Positions 43,089 through 51,918 of a stretch of 64,000 bases of DNA are shown in pieces. The stretch is from Paenibacillus spongiae (lineage in GTDB: Bacteria > Bacillota > Bacilli > Paenibacillales > Paenibacillaceae): assembly GCF_024734895.1 (NCBI RefSeq), contig NZ_CP091430.1, positions 7,069,501 through 7,133,500 of the forward strand, written 5' to 3'. Each line of letters starts with the position of its first letter. Within the stretch, counting starts at the first letter, position 1. A program made the position numbers and the translations under genes. Under the pieces are notes generated by a model. That model was not told the origin of the DNA. It worked only from the letters and a program-made list of their open reading frames with translations, and searched no databases.

Positions 43089-45275
43089 ATGATAAGTAGA
43101 CCGACGTCTTCACCGGCACGGACGCTGCGCGCCGCGCTTGCTGCAGGACTTGCACTTGTTCTGATGTTGTCCGCCATGTCCGGAGCAGCCATCGCTGCCG
43201 AAGAAACCGTAACCGGCATAGCCTTCGAGACTGTGCCGTCGCCCGCCAAGCTGTATATCGATGACGAGACCATGGCACTGCGCGTCAATGCTGCGATCTC
43301 AGGCGCAACATCCGTTAAAGACGTGACTCTCGATGCGGTTTGGACATCTTCCAATACCTCTGCCATCAAAGTTGACAAAGGCGTGCTCACAGCCGTCTCG
43401 AAAGGCACCTCGACAATCAGGGCCCAATATAAAGGTTTCACCGTATCTGTTATCATGACATCCGAATACAAATACGACAAGATTACCATGAAGTCGGACG
43501 GTGCGGCCTTGGAAGACAAAGAGGAGGTCAAACTCGGCCAAGATCCGAGCTACACCTTGACCGCCACCAAGGACGACGTCGACAGCGAAATTACGAAGCT
43601 TGCTTCATGGACCAGCTCCAATGAAGCGGTCGCGACGGTTTCAGAAGGCAAGATTACGCTGCTGGCTGCGGGGGAAACGACGATTACGGCCAAATATAGA
43701 GGAAGAAGCGATTCGGTTAAGCTGAAAGTAACTTCACCTTATAAGAAGCTGACGATCTCGCCCCGCAGCTTGATGGAATTCGAAATCGGCAACGCGGCCA
43801 AGTCTGTTACGGTATCGGCCGAGCTGATTGACGGCGGCACAGACCAATCGCTGACGGATAAGGTAACGTGGCTAAGCGCGAACTCCGCCGTCGCAACCGT
43901 TGAGAAAGGCGTCGTCACGCCGGTGGGCGCCGGAACGACAACCATCACGGCGGATTATCTTGGCGTAAGCGATTCATTCACGGTCGTCGTCCGCCCGCCT
44001 TTCGAAGCGATGCGCATTAGTCCCGATCAAGCACAGCATATCCTTCTGAAGGATAAGGGCACTGGCATTCAGTTCAAGGTTGAAGTGCTCGACCCTCCGG
44101 CAGAAGCGGAGGATGTAACGTCATCCGCTACCTGGACATCGGATAACGTATTCGCCGCTACGGTAAGCGATACCGGCCTCGTAACGCCTAAGGCTGTCGG
44201 CAAAACAACGATTAAAGCGGAATACAAAGGACTCAGCCGTCAAGTCGTCGTAAACGTCTACCCGACCGTCTCGAAGCTTGAAGCGGCCAAAGACAAAGTC
44301 GAAGTGTTTGTGGACGATAATATTACGCTGCCTAAAGTAAATGCAACTTCCCTTACCGATGAGATTGTGGATGTCTCCGATCTCGTCACCTGGACGAGCA
44401 ACGACAACTCGGTTGTCCGTCTGGAGAAGGACAAATGGGTCGCCAAGAAGGTCGGCACCGCCGTCCTGACCGCCGAAATTGACGGGGAGACGGTAACCGT
44501 CAAGGTCGCTGTCAATGAGAAGCCATTGATTCTAATTCCGGAAGTAACGGATATGTCCATCGTAATCGGCCAGGAAGTGAAGCTTCCTAAGATTACCGTA
44601 ACCTATGAGAGCGGCAACGAAGAAGACGTGAGCAGCCTGGTTACATGGAAGACGACCTCCACCAACATTCTTGTTAAAGCGCCGAACGTTAGAGGCCTCG
44701 TCAAAACAAGCGCTACGTTGACGGCCACTTATCTGGGCAAGTCCACGACCGTCCGCGTGACCGTGGAAGAAGAGATTACGAAGATCTATGTAGAGGCGAA
44801 TTCACTGCTGCTGAACCCTGGACGTTCCAAGTCCATTAAAGTGACGGGCGTATACAAAAGCGGCAAATCGGTTTCCCTTGGATCCAAGATGAATTGGACC
44901 ATCGATCCGGATACGCTCGCTACCGTCAAGGGAGCCACTGTCAAGGCGTTAGAGGAAGGGACCGGCAAGCTGACCGGCAGCTATCAAGGCAAAGTCGTTC
45001 AAATTGCTCTCATCGTGAAGCAGAAGCTGAAGAAGCTGACCGCTTCGGATAAATCGCTCCAGCTCGCGATCGGCGGCACCGGCACATTCAAGATCACCGG
45101 CGAATACGAGAACGGACGCCTGATCGACGCCACGAAGAGCGCCGTGTGGACCTCATCCAAGGCTTCTGTCGTTAAAGTGGAAGGCGGTGTCGTAACGGCC
45201 GTCGCCAAAGGCACTGCGACCATTAAAGCGGTGTTCGAAGGCAAGAGCATCACGATGCGCGTCACGGTAAAGTAA
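43089..45275 (+). CDS. Secreted protein of repeated BIG2 Ig-like domains
   Basis: 728 residues, the only gene on the plus strand. A signal peptide (LRAALAAGLALVLMLSAMSGAAIAA) is followed by about eight BIG2 domains of 75-90 residues, each with a WTSSN/WKTTS turn, a V..G.VT..A.GT..ITA.Y.G pattern and a closing V.V strand. No SLH, LPXTG or enzyme domain is seen, so attachment is unclear. The ATG follows GGAGGT and a terminator lies right after the stop, making it a single-gene unit. BIG2 arrays serve in adhesion and surface structure. It interrupts a leftward gene series otherwise conserved with B. subtilis, suggesting later insertion. Confidence 0.87.
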   Translation: MISRPTSSPARTLRAALAAGLALVLMLSAMSGAAIAAEETVTGIAFETVPSPAKLYIDDETMALRVNAAISGATSVKDVTLDAVWTSSNTSAIKVDKGVLTAVSKGTSTIRAQYKGFTVSVIMTSEYKYDKITMKSDGAALEDKEEVKLGQDPSYTLTATKDDVDSEITKLASWTSSNEAVATVSEGKITLLAAGETTITAKYRGRSDSVKLKVTSPYKKLTISPRSLMEFEIGNAAKSVTVSAELIDGGTDQSLTDKVTWLSANSAVATVEKGVVTPVGAGTTTITADYLGVSDSFTVVVRPPFEAMRISPDQAQHILLKDKGTGIQFKVEVLDPPAEAEDVTSSATWTSDNVFAATVSDTGLVTPKAVGKTTIKAEYKGLSRQVVVNVYPTVSKLEAAKDKVEVFVDDNITLPKVNATSLTDEIVDVSDLVTWTSNDNSVVRLEKDKWVAKKVGTAVLTAEIDGETVTVKVAVNEKPLILIPEVTDMSIVIGQEVKLPKITVTYESGNEEDVSSLVTWKTTSTNILVKAPNVRGLVKTSATLTATYLGKSTTVRVTVEEEITKIYVEANSLLLNPGRSKSIKVTGVYKSGKSVSLGSKMNWTIDPDTLATVKGATVKALEEGTGKLTGSYQGKVVQIALIVKQKLKKLTASDKSLQLAIGGTGTFKITGEYENGRLIDATKSAVWTSSKASVVKVEGGVVTAVAKGTATIKAVFEGKSITMRVTVK

Positions 45276-45294
45276 CTCCTCCGGAATAGTTGTA

Positions 45295-45332
45295 AATCGG
45301 CCGACAGATATTACTGTGGGCCGATTTTTTTT
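45295..45332 (+). terminator. Intrinsic terminator of the BIG2 gene
   Basis: AATCGGCC...GGGCCGATT with inner ACAG/CTGT pairing, followed by a run of T. Confidence 0.92.
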
Positions 45333-45402
45333 GGGCCTGCGAGCAGGAGCCCTATACAAAGCATGAGGAGGCTGACCGCATGGCCAACCTCCTCTTCCTA
45401 AG

Positions 45403-45442
45403 AAAAAAAAGCAGGAGTCAAGGGCTGTCCCTCTTCTCCCGC
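45403..45442 (-). terminator. Terminator of the flhO-flhP-epuA unit
   Basis: Minus strand GC.GGAG..GAGGG-ACAG-CCCTT..CTCC.GC followed by eight T; facing terminators end the two convergent units. Confidence 0.8.
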
Positions 45443-45447
45443 AATAA

Positions 45448-45795
45448 TTATGAATCCGCAAATACGAGGTCATACATATGTCTCCATGTCGACCATTCGA
45501 ACACTTCGCTTCCAGGCTGCTTGCCTATAACGGAGAAACCGATATAAAGACCGCCTACAACTGCAAGTAGACAGAGCAGCGGAACGATGCTTTTGCGAAG
45601 CAGCCAAAGGAAGACGCGCAGCGCCGGATTGCGCTTGACCCGGACTTCGCTCTTGCCGGGCTGTTCCTTGTCGGCCTTTCGCTGCTGCGGAGCGCCGGTA
45701 CTCTTATAGGAAGATGAAGCTCCCTGCAAGCCGGTACGTTCAGCAGCGGTCAATCCTTCCAGCGCTGCGGCCGTTTCTTTCTTCGTTTCCATCAT
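45448..45795 (-). CDS. EpuA family small membrane protein (PF11772 type)
   Basis: 115 residues: a polar, Lys/Glu/Ser-rich N-terminal half followed by one membrane helix (SIVPLLCLLAVVGGLYIGFSVI) and GKQPGSEVFEWSTWRHMYDLVF. This RK..PLL....GLYIGY.VIG pattern defines the EpuA family, often mislabelled in databases as RNA polymerase beta subunit. The function is unknown. It begins 15 bp after the flhP stop and is probably cotranscribed. Confidence 0.82.
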   Translation of the reverse strand: MMETKKETAAALEGLTAAERTGLQGASSSYKSTGAPQQRKADKEQPGKSEVRVKRNPALRVFLWLLRKSIVPLLCLLAVVGGLYIGFSVIGKQPGSEVFEWSTWRHMYDLVFADS

Positions 45796-45809
45796 GCTCC
45801 ACTCATTTC

Positions 45810-46628
45810 TTACCCGCGCAGGCTGTTGGCCAGTCCCAGCATCGTATCGCTCGAGGACAGCGCTCTTGAACTCAACTGATAGGCACGCTGCACGTTAATC
45901 AATTCCGTCATCTCATTGGCCAAGTTGACGTTGGATTGTTCTAAATAGCCTTGCCGGATCGAGATGTCGTTATCCGCGGCAGCTGTTACCGTCCGAAGAA
46001 CGTCCGCCACATTCATGCCATCTGCCACCGTATATAAATTGTCTGCCACTTGCGAAAGAAGAGCAGGCTTCAACGCTTGCACCAGCTTGATCTGGCCAAG
46101 CGCAACCGCCCCTGCCGCCGTCTCGCCGACTAGACTTCCGTCCGCATCGATTCGCAGCGATTGAACCTCGCTCGGAATTTCAATCCGGTTGCCGTCTACG
46201 TCGGAAATCGCATAACCATCCTTCGTCGTGAGGAAGGAGGAGCCCGTATTGTCCATCGTTAACTGAAGAGCCCCGTTCCGCGTGTAAGCACGCGTGCCCG
46301 CAGTATCCGTTATGACTTCGAGAAGCGCATCGCCGGTAATCGCCACGTCGTACTGCTCATCCGTCTGCTTCAGCGGTCCCTGGGCAAGATCCGGCTGAAT
46401 CATGCCAAGCCTTGCGCCCCAGCCCTGATTGAACCCTAGCGGCGTCAATCGGCCGGGCTGCGAGAAGCCGCTCGGCTGCTGTGTCTTCGTGGACAGCAGA
46501 TCCTCGAAGGAGGCTTCCTTACGTTTATATCCTACCGTATTTGCGTTCGCAATGTTATCCGCCAGCAGGTCCAATTTTTGCTGCAGGCTGTTCATGGATA
46601 CCATCGCGTTGATCATTGAGCCATTCAT
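45810..46628 (-). CDS. flhP: FlhP, flagellar hook-basal body (rod) protein
   Basis: 272 residues of the FlgG/FlgF family: NSLQQKLDLLADNIANANTVGYKRK at the N-terminus, a central region with AYTRNGALQLTMDNTGSS, and the conserved C-terminal helix EQSNVNLANEMTELINVQRAYQLSSRAL. In B. subtilis FlhO and FlhP form the distal rod. It starts 17 bp after flhO. Confidence 0.93.
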   Translation of the reverse strand: MNGSMINAMVSMNSLQQKLDLLADNIANANTVGYKRKEASFEDLLSTKTQQPSGFSQPGRLTPLGFNQGWGARLGMIQPDLAQGPLKQTDEQYDVAITGDALLEVITDTAGTRAYTRNGALQLTMDNTGSSFLTTKDGYAISDVDGNRIEIPSEVQSLRIDADGSLVGETAAGAVALGQIKLVQALKPALLSQVADNLYTVADGMNVADVLRTVTAAADNDISIRQGYLEQSNVNLANEMTELINVQRAYQLSSRALSSSDTMLGLANSLRG

Positions 46629-46645
46629 GCGGCGGCCTCCTTAAG

Positions 46646-47509
46646 TTATACGCGTCCGATCTCATTGACCGCTTTGTCCAAGCTGCGGTCATAGAACTGA
46701 ACCACTTTCTGATTCGCTTCATAAGCTCGCAATGCCGACATCAGGTCGATCATCGATTGGGCGGAATCGACGTTAGAGCGCTCAATATACCCTTGGCGCA
46801 CTTCAACGCGGTCTCCCGCTGCGATGGCCCGTGCCGTATTGGGATCCCCCATCAAACGGAACTTGCCGTCGCCCTCCCGAACAAGGTCGTTGGGATTATC
46901 CACTCGCGTAATAAGGAGCTGGCCCACTATCGCTCCTGTCCGCGAGTCTGCCAATTGGCGATTTGCCGTGATTGTCACCTGATCCAGCGATACATTCGCG
47001 GGAAGCTGAATCGGAGTGCCGCCTTGACCAAGCACCTGCGAGCCGTCGCCTGTAATCAGGAAGCCCTGCGTATCCAGAGAGAACTTGCCCCCGCGCGTAT
47101 AGCGGGTTTCTCCGGCAGCGTCCCGAACCGTGAAGAAAGCCTGGGGCCGGAAGGTCGTCTGTCCGTCCGGCGCGACGTACTTCCCGGATGAATCGAACGC
47201 CATCCCCGGCACTTCGATATCGGAAATAATGGCAAAATCGGAGGAGCGATTCGTCTGTGTCAAATCCCCTTGAAGCTGGATCGACAGACTTTCTTCGGCG
47301 AACACGCCCGTATTGACATGCCCGACTGTTCCGCCCTGTCCCTCTTCCACACCTGTAAGCGAGAGCAGCATCTCCGGAAAGGAGCGCGTCACCGCATTGG
47401 CTTGCTTGAATCCGGGCGTATTCAGGTTCGCAATATTATTCGTTACGGTATCATGACGGTGCTGCTGGGCAATCATGCCCGCGGCAGCCGTATAAAGACC
47501 TCTCAGCAT
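46646..47509 (-). CDS. flhO: FlhO, flagellar hook-basal body (rod) protein
   Basis: 287 residues with family ends: MLRGLYTAAAGMIAQQHRHD and NNIANLNTPGFKQ at the N-terminus, RYTRGGKFSLDTQGFLITGD in the middle, and ERSNVDSAQSMIDLMSALRAYEANQKVVQ at the C-terminus. It forms part of the rod with FlhP. The ATG follows AGGAGGT. A sigma-D-type -10 box lies ~50 bp upstream, so it may be switched on with the late flagellar genes rather than with mbl. Confidence 0.93.
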   Translation of the reverse strand: MLRGLYTAAAGMIAQQHRHDTVTNNIANLNTPGFKQANAVTRSFPEMLLSLTGVEEGQGGTVGHVNTGVFAEESLSIQLQGDLTQTNRSSDFAIISDIEVPGMAFDSSGKYVAPDGQTTFRPQAFFTVRDAAGETRYTRGGKFSLDTQGFLITGDGSQVLGQGGTPIQLPANVSLDQVTITANRQLADSRTGAIVGQLLITRVDNPNDLVREGDGKFRLMGDPNTARAIAAGDRVEVRQGYIERSNVDSAQSMIDLMSALRAYEANQKVVQFYDRSLDKAVNEIGRV

Positions 47510-47557
47510 GGAGCCGACCTCCTGAGGATTAACCCTTATGGTATAGTTCTATCGTAT

Positions 47558-47585
47558 ATATCGGCATCCATATTGAAGAGCTGAA
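47558..47585 (-). promoter_or_regulatory. Sigma-D-like promoter of flhO-flhP
   Basis: A perfect sigma-D -10 box GCCGATAT (minus strand, 47558-47565) sits ~50 bp before the flhO ATG. The -35 is weak (TTCA at 16 bp, consensus TAAA). Confidence 0.5.
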
Positions 47586-47721
47586 TAGATTGGCCATGCG
47601 TCTTTAGACCCATTTGCGCTTCGGCACGCCCCCCTATTAAGCGTCCTACCTGCACAAATAACAAGAGACGATTGCTCTTGACGTCTTCGCTGAGCTTGTC
47701 CCTTATTGCGGCTCCCTTGGC

Positions 47722-48717
47722 TTAACGCTTGCGGGGAGACCGGTCCAGATGATCCAGCAGCAGGCCTGTCCCCTTCACGACGCAATGCATCGGATTCTCC
47801 GCAATGAGCACAGGGACCTTCAGCTCTTCCGCAAGCAGCGCGTCCAGCCCGTCCAACAGTGCGCCGCCGCCTGTCAGAATAACGCCGCGGTCGATAATAT
47901 CCGCCGACAGCTCCGGCGGCGTACGCTCCAGAACCGACTTAGCCGCCGACACAATCGTGATCACGGATTCCCACAGCGCTTCTCGCACTTCGTCGGAATG
48001 GATCGTCATGGTCAGCGGCAAGCCGGATACCATGTCCCGGCCGCGGATGTCCATTTCGTCTCTGCGGCCGCTCTGGTATACGGTACCGATTTTGATTTTG
48101 ATATCTTCGCTCGTGCGTTCCCCGATCAACAGCTTATACTTATTCTTGATGTACTTCATAATCGCGGAGTCGAATTTATCGCCCGCTACTTTAATAGAAG
48201 AGGCGGTAACGACGTCGCCCATGGAAAGCACGGCTACGTCCGTCGTCCCCCCGCCGATATCGACGACCATATTTCCGCTTGGCTGATAAATGTCCATTCC
48301 TGCGCCGATTGCAGCCGCTTTCGGTTCTTCCTCCAGAAAGACGTCTTTTGCCCCGCTTCGCTCGGCCGCTTCACGGATGGCCTTCTGCTCGACCGACGTA
48401 ATATTGGTCGGCGCGCAGATCAGGATGCGTGGACGGCTATACCACGAGCGTCCGCCTACCCGATCGATGAACGCTTTGAGCATAATTTCCGTGATTTCGA
48501 AATCGGCGATAACGCCGTCGCGAAGCGGCCGGATTGCGATGATATTCCCTGGCGTACGTCCTACCATGCGGTGGGCCTCTTCTCCTACGGCCAGCACGCG
48601 CTTGGTTTCGCTTTCGATCGCGACGACCGAAGGCTCATCCAGAACGATACCCTTTCCTTTCACATGAATGGACACATTAGCCGTGCCTAAATCGATCCCG
48701 ATATCCTTACTAAACAT
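47722..48717 (-). CDS. mbl: Mbl, MreB-like actin homologue
   Basis: 331 residues from the ATG at 48715-48717; a TTG thirteen codons upstream would add residues not found in the family. Actin-fold signatures: MFSKDIGIDLGTANVSIHVKGKG (phosphate 1), VVDIGGGTTDVAVLSMG (phosphate 2) and GVILTGGGALLDGLD (adenosine). KGKGIVL and position after spoIIID identify it as Mbl rather than MreB. It guides lateral wall synthesis from the inner membrane face. Confidence 0.95.
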   Translation of the reverse strand: MFSKDIGIDLGTANVSIHVKGKGIVLDEPSVVAIESETKRVLAVGEEAHRMVGRTPGNIIAIRPLRDGVIADFEITEIMLKAFIDRVGGRSWYSRPRILICAPTNITSVEQKAIREAAERSGAKDVFLEEEPKAAAIGAGMDIYQPSGNMVVDIGGGTTDVAVLSMGDVVTASSIKVAGDKFDSAIMKYIKNKYKLLIGERTSEDIKIKIGTVYQSGRRDEMDIRGRDMVSGLPLTMTIHSDEVREALWESVITIVSAAKSVLERTPPELSADIIDRGVILTGGGALLDGLDALLAEELKVPVLIAENPMHCVVKGTGLLLDHLDRSPRKR

Positions 48718-48820
48718 AAGTCGTAAGTCCCCCAAAGCGAATAGTAGTCGATCCAAAACTGATATCGTACAGTATTCGCTAATTCGAACGAAAATCCTCT
48801 ATTTTTGTTGAAAAAATCGC

Positions 48821-49108
48821 TTACGATTTAGCGGCTGCCAGCACTTCGCGTTTGCGGCCCGTGCTCTTCTTATATTTTATTTTCGTCGCTTCTCCTCCCC
48901 TCAGGTGCCGGATCGATTTGTGGTATTCCAGTATATGTTTAACCTGGTCTGCCAAATCGGGATTTATTTCCGGCAATCGCTCGGTTAAATCCTTGTGCAC
49001 CGTGCTTTTGGATACACCAAATTCTTTGGCGATCGTTCGAACCGTATGCTTTGTCTCGACGATACAACGGCCGATTTTTATGGTCCGCTCTTTGATGTAA
49101 TCGTGCAC
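48821..49108 (-). CDS. spoIIID: SpoIIID, mother-cell sporulation transcription factor
   Basis: 95 residues, strongly conserved: MHDYIKERTIKIGRCIVETK, then the helix-turn-helix HTVRTIAKEFGVSKSTVHKD, a middle helix LADQVKHILEYHKSIRHLRGG and a basic tail (KIKYKKSTGRKRE). SpoIIID represses and activates many sigma-E genes in the mother cell. A sigma-E-like promoter lies ~40 bp upstream. Confidence 0.97.
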   Translation of the reverse strand: MHDYIKERTIKIGRCIVETKHTVRTIAKEFGVSKSTVHKDLTERLPEINPDLADQVKHILEYHKSIRHLRGGEATKIKYKKSTGRKREVLAAAKS

Positions 49109-49141
49109 GCTCCCGCCTCCCTACTCGAGATAGTTTGGTAC

Positions 49142-49169
49142 ATTATATGAGGGGTACGGGTATATATTC
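49142..49169 (-). promoter_or_regulatory. Sigma-E-like promoter of spoIIID
   Basis: Minus strand GAATATA (49163-49169), 13 bp, CATATAAT (49142-49149), compared with the sigma-E consensus kmATATT-N14/15-CATACAnT. One mismatch in each box and slightly short spacing. Confidence 0.6.
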
Positions 49170-49230
49170 TTTGTGTCCAAGCGTGACAAGCCCAGTTGTG
49201 CAAATATTTTCAAAAAAGACCGCTGAAAAA

Positions 49231-49261
49231 TAAAAAAAGGCAGGGATTTCCCTGCCTTTCC
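49231..49261 (-). terminator. Intrinsic terminator of spoIIQ
   Basis: Minus strand GAAAGGCAGGGAAATCCCTGCCTTT continuing into a T run: an 8-bp GC-rich stem with a tiny loop. Confidence 0.93.
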
Positions 49262-49291
49262 AAAACTTTATTGTGGGAGCTCGTCTGCTGT

Positions 49292-50020
49292 CTACTGCTC
49301 CAAAAGCGTATTCGGGTTAATCGAAGTGCCGTTCTGGCGAACCTCGAAGTGAAGATGGTTGCCATATTCCTTCTCGATCTCGCTGCGGCCGGATTTCCCG
49401 ATCAGGGAACCCTGTTTCACTTCTTCGTTAACCTTCACCTGTACTTCGCTCAAGCTTTGATACACCGTGACGATACCGTCCGCATGCTTAATCTCGATGA
49501 CATTGCCGTTAATCGGGTGCTTGTCAACGACGATGACGCGTCCGCTAAGCGCGGCTACGACGTCGAATGGCTTCTCGTCGGCGCTCGTCAGATCCAGACC
49601 CGTATGAGGCGTAAAGGTGTTGCCCGTTTGGACCATCGCCGCCTGGCGCTCTTCGTTCGATGCGGTTGCTTCATAGAAAGGCGTTGCTACGGTCAGCTCG
49701 CTGCGGTTGACCACCGGCCATTGCAGCGTCTCGTTGGAAGATGCGACTTCGAGCGTGTCGTCGACAGGAGTTTCAAGCGCGACTTCATCGGTACCTTCGG
49801 TGATTTCGAGGCTGTCGTTGCCGGCTGTCGTAGGTGTCTCTTCCGTTCCCCGATAGATCCACATTAAGGTTACGATGATTGCTGCCGCGGCCACGAATGC
49901 TGCTGGTGCCACCCATTTTTTCGACAGCAGCTTTCTCCATGCAGAAGGTTTGACGGCAGTTCCTCCCATTGCAGTTTTGGGAGATTCTTCTTTCAGCTTT
50001 GGTTTGTTTTGATCATTCAT
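49292..50020 (-). CDS. spoIIQ: SpoIIQ-type M23/LytM-domain sporulation protein
   Basis: 242 residues: a cytosolic N-terminus, one membrane helix (VAPAAFVAAAAIIVTLMWIY, 38-57), an acidic linker and a C-terminal LytM domain. SpoIIQ spans the forespore membrane and binds SpoIIIAH in the mother cell during engulfment. Unlike the degenerate B. subtilis protein, all LytM zinc ligands are present: H139 and D143 in HTGLD, H222 and H224 in HLH. Position between spoIID and spoIIID is as in B. subtilis. Confidence 0.93.
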   Translation of the reverse strand: MNDQNKPKLKEESPKTAMGGTAVKPSAWRKLLSKKWVAPAAFVAAAAIIVTLMWIYRGTEETPTTAGNDSLEITEGTDEVALETPVDDTLEVASSNETLQWPVVNRSELTVATPFYEATASNEERQAAMVQTGNTFTPHTGLDLTSADEKPFDVVAALSGRVIVVDKHPINGNVIEIKHADGIVTVYQSLSEVQVKVNEEVKQGSLIGKSGRSEIEKEYGNHLHFEVRQNGTSINPNTLLEQ

Positions 50021-50041
50021 TGTTTGATCACCTCACTAGCC

Positions 50042-50069
50042 ATTGTTGCCACAACCTAGCAGTTTATAC
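50042..50069 (-). promoter_or_regulatory. Sigma-F-like promoter of spoIIQ
   Basis: Minus strand GTATA (50065-50069), 14 bp, GGCAACAAT (50042-50050), against the sigma-F consensus GywTA-N15-GGnrAnAnT. All defined -10 positions match; the spacer is one base short. It fits forespore expression. Confidence 0.62.
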
Positions 50070-50223
50070 GTGAGGATTCGGATTTTTTAAGATTGCAAGT
50101 TTCATGCTCTATGATTGGATCCGCTAGACCGGGAATTTGAAGCCTCACGGACTCTAGCAAGCTCTCCAGAAACTTTATAGGCGGGGGGTATGGCCGAGTA
50201 GTTGAAAGTCAGAGACGACGGCT

Positions 50224-51471
50224 CTATGACCGCATCGGAAGCTTCGAAGCTTGCTCGACCTTCGCGCCCGAGTAATAATATTCCACAATTTGCTTCGCCG
50301 ACTTGCCGCTTTGCGCCATGCCATTGGCTCCCCATTGGCTCATTCCGACCCCATGGCCGAACCCGTACGTCGTGATCGCAATTTCGCCGTCACCGATCTT
50401 CCAGCTGAATTGAGAGGATGCAAGACCAAGCTTCTCTCTTATTTCCCGACCCGTGAATGTCTTGTTCCCTACCGCCACTGTCTTGATCCGTCTTCCCTCC
50501 GTCTTCTCTAAGACGCGCATGGAAGGAACGGCGCTCTTCTTGACATTGAGCTTGCCCGCGAACGTGCTGAGCTTCATCGTAACCGTTTCCTTATATCGCG
50601 GTGAAATTTCTTTATCCCATGGGCTGGCAACGCTGTGCAAATACGGAAGGTCGATCTCCCAATAATCTGCCGCATTCTCCGTGTACCCGTTGCTTGTCGA
50701 GAAGAAAGCCGCTTGAATCGGTTCGCCGTTATACGTGATGATCTGCCCTTTGGTCTCCTCTACAGCTCGGTTTAATATAGCCAGATTGTCTTCCTTCGCT
50801 TCGCCCTTCCATCTTGTTAACAGCTTCTCCAGCGGAATATAGACTTGATGCTGGACCGTATTGTTCACATCGGCCTTCACCGCCTTCAAGCCGCTCCGGT
50901 CGCCGCTGCTCATTCTCCGATAGATATAGGTTCTCGCCGCAATAGCCTGTGCTTTCAAGGCTTCAAGCTCAAAATCGAGCGGCATCTCTCCGGCGAGAAC
51001 GCCGCGTACATAGAGCTCGATAGGCATGGTTTCAATTTTCTTCTCATCGGTCAAGTAAACGCGAACCCGCAGCCGGTCGTACCAGCTCTGAGCCAATACG
51101 GGCTCCGCCTCATTAGCTTGCGGCTGCTGCCCGGACGCCTGACGATCTGGAACGGAAGAAGCCGCATCCTGTCTGCCGGGTCCTTCCCCGCCCTTCGGCG
51201 CGTCGGCATTCTGTGAATCCGGCGTATCGCCGGATTGACTTATGCTGCTATCGTCAACCGGACGTTTCCCGTCTGACGGCTCAAGCTGAATGATCGGAGC
51301 TGACTCCATACTCTCATGCTGCTTGCCATTTTGGATCGGCGTGTTATTCGAAACCAGCAATCCCTTCACAATCAGAATCACAAGGGCTCCGCCCGCAAAT
51401 CCGATCCACCAACGTCTTGTCCCTATCCGCAAGCCTCTCCGGCGCGCCGTTCTCCATCTCATACGTTCCAT
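50224..51471 (-). CDS. spoIID: SpoIID, sporulation peptidoglycan lytic transglycosylase
   Basis: 415 residues. An N-terminal membrane helix (WIGFAGGALVILIVKGLLV) is followed by a ~90-residue polar linker and the SpoIID domain: VRVYLTDEKKIETMPIELYV, GVLAGEMPLDFELEALKAQAIAARTY (with the catalytic Glu in GEMP), AFFSTSNGYTENAADYW and GFGHGVGMSQWGANGMAQ. SpoIID cleaves septal wall glycan in the mother cell during engulfment. The order murA-spoIID-spoIIQ-spoIIID-mbl matches B. subtilis. The linker is longer than in B. subtilis. Confidence 0.95.
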   Translation of the reverse strand: MERMRWRTARRRGLRIGTRRWWIGFAGGALVILIVKGLLVSNNTPIQNGKQHESMESAPIIQLEPSDGKRPVDDSSISQSGDTPDSQNADAPKGGEGPGRQDAASSVPDRQASGQQPQANEAEPVLAQSWYDRLRVRVYLTDEKKIETMPIELYVRGVLAGEMPLDFELEALKAQAIAARTYIYRRMSSGDRSGLKAVKADVNNTVQHQVYIPLEKLLTRWKGEAKEDNLAILNRAVEETKGQIITYNGEPIQAAFFSTSNGYTENAADYWEIDLPYLHSVASPWDKEISPRYKETVTMKLSTFAGKLNVKKSAVPSMRVLEKTEGRRIKTVAVGNKTFTGREIREKLGLASSQFSWKIGDGEIAITTYGFGHGVGMSQWGANGMAQSGKSAKQIVEYYYSGAKVEQASKLPMRS

Positions 51472-51918
51472 GAATTTCTCCTTTACGCCCAGTATGGATT
51501 TGAAACTCTCGCGACTCTTAACCTCTTGTCCTGCTATAGTCTATGAACCGCACTGCTAGGATAGAACGCAAGCCGCTCATCCATAGCGGAGTCTCGCTTG
51601 ATAGCTTTCGCCCGCGCATAGTTAAAAAGCCGCCAGACCGGTAGAGTCTCGCAGCTTCACTATTCCAATCCAATATCGGGTCTAAATATGAATTCACTAT
51701 GGGCTGTAAAGAGGCGGGGCGGTGCTGGAACGATAGATTGCGGGGTTACCGTTATAAACGGATAGTATCAGGAGAACTGCGGCGTCTTATCGGAGCGTTA
51801 TGTTATTTAAAAGCGAAATAAAAGAACCTGCTCGCTTAAAAACAGCCAGCAGGTTCCGGTTTGGTCGTCCGATTCCATCAGGACGTATAATTGTGATTCC
51901 TTGTCGACGCCGGTCTTA
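51472..51918. other. Non-coding gap between murA and spoIID
   Basis: About 450 bp. Apart from the murA terminator (51820-51862) I see no gene and no repeat. A sigma-E promoter for spoIID is expected here, but only partial matches exist (TCATATT on the minus strand near 51690 without a good -10). Confidence 0.5.
51820..51862 (-). terminator. Terminator of murA
   Basis: Minus strand GGAACCTGCTGGCTG..AGCGAGCAGGTTCTTTTATTT: a GAACCTGCT/AGCAGGTTC stem with a T-rich tail. Confidence 0.85.
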
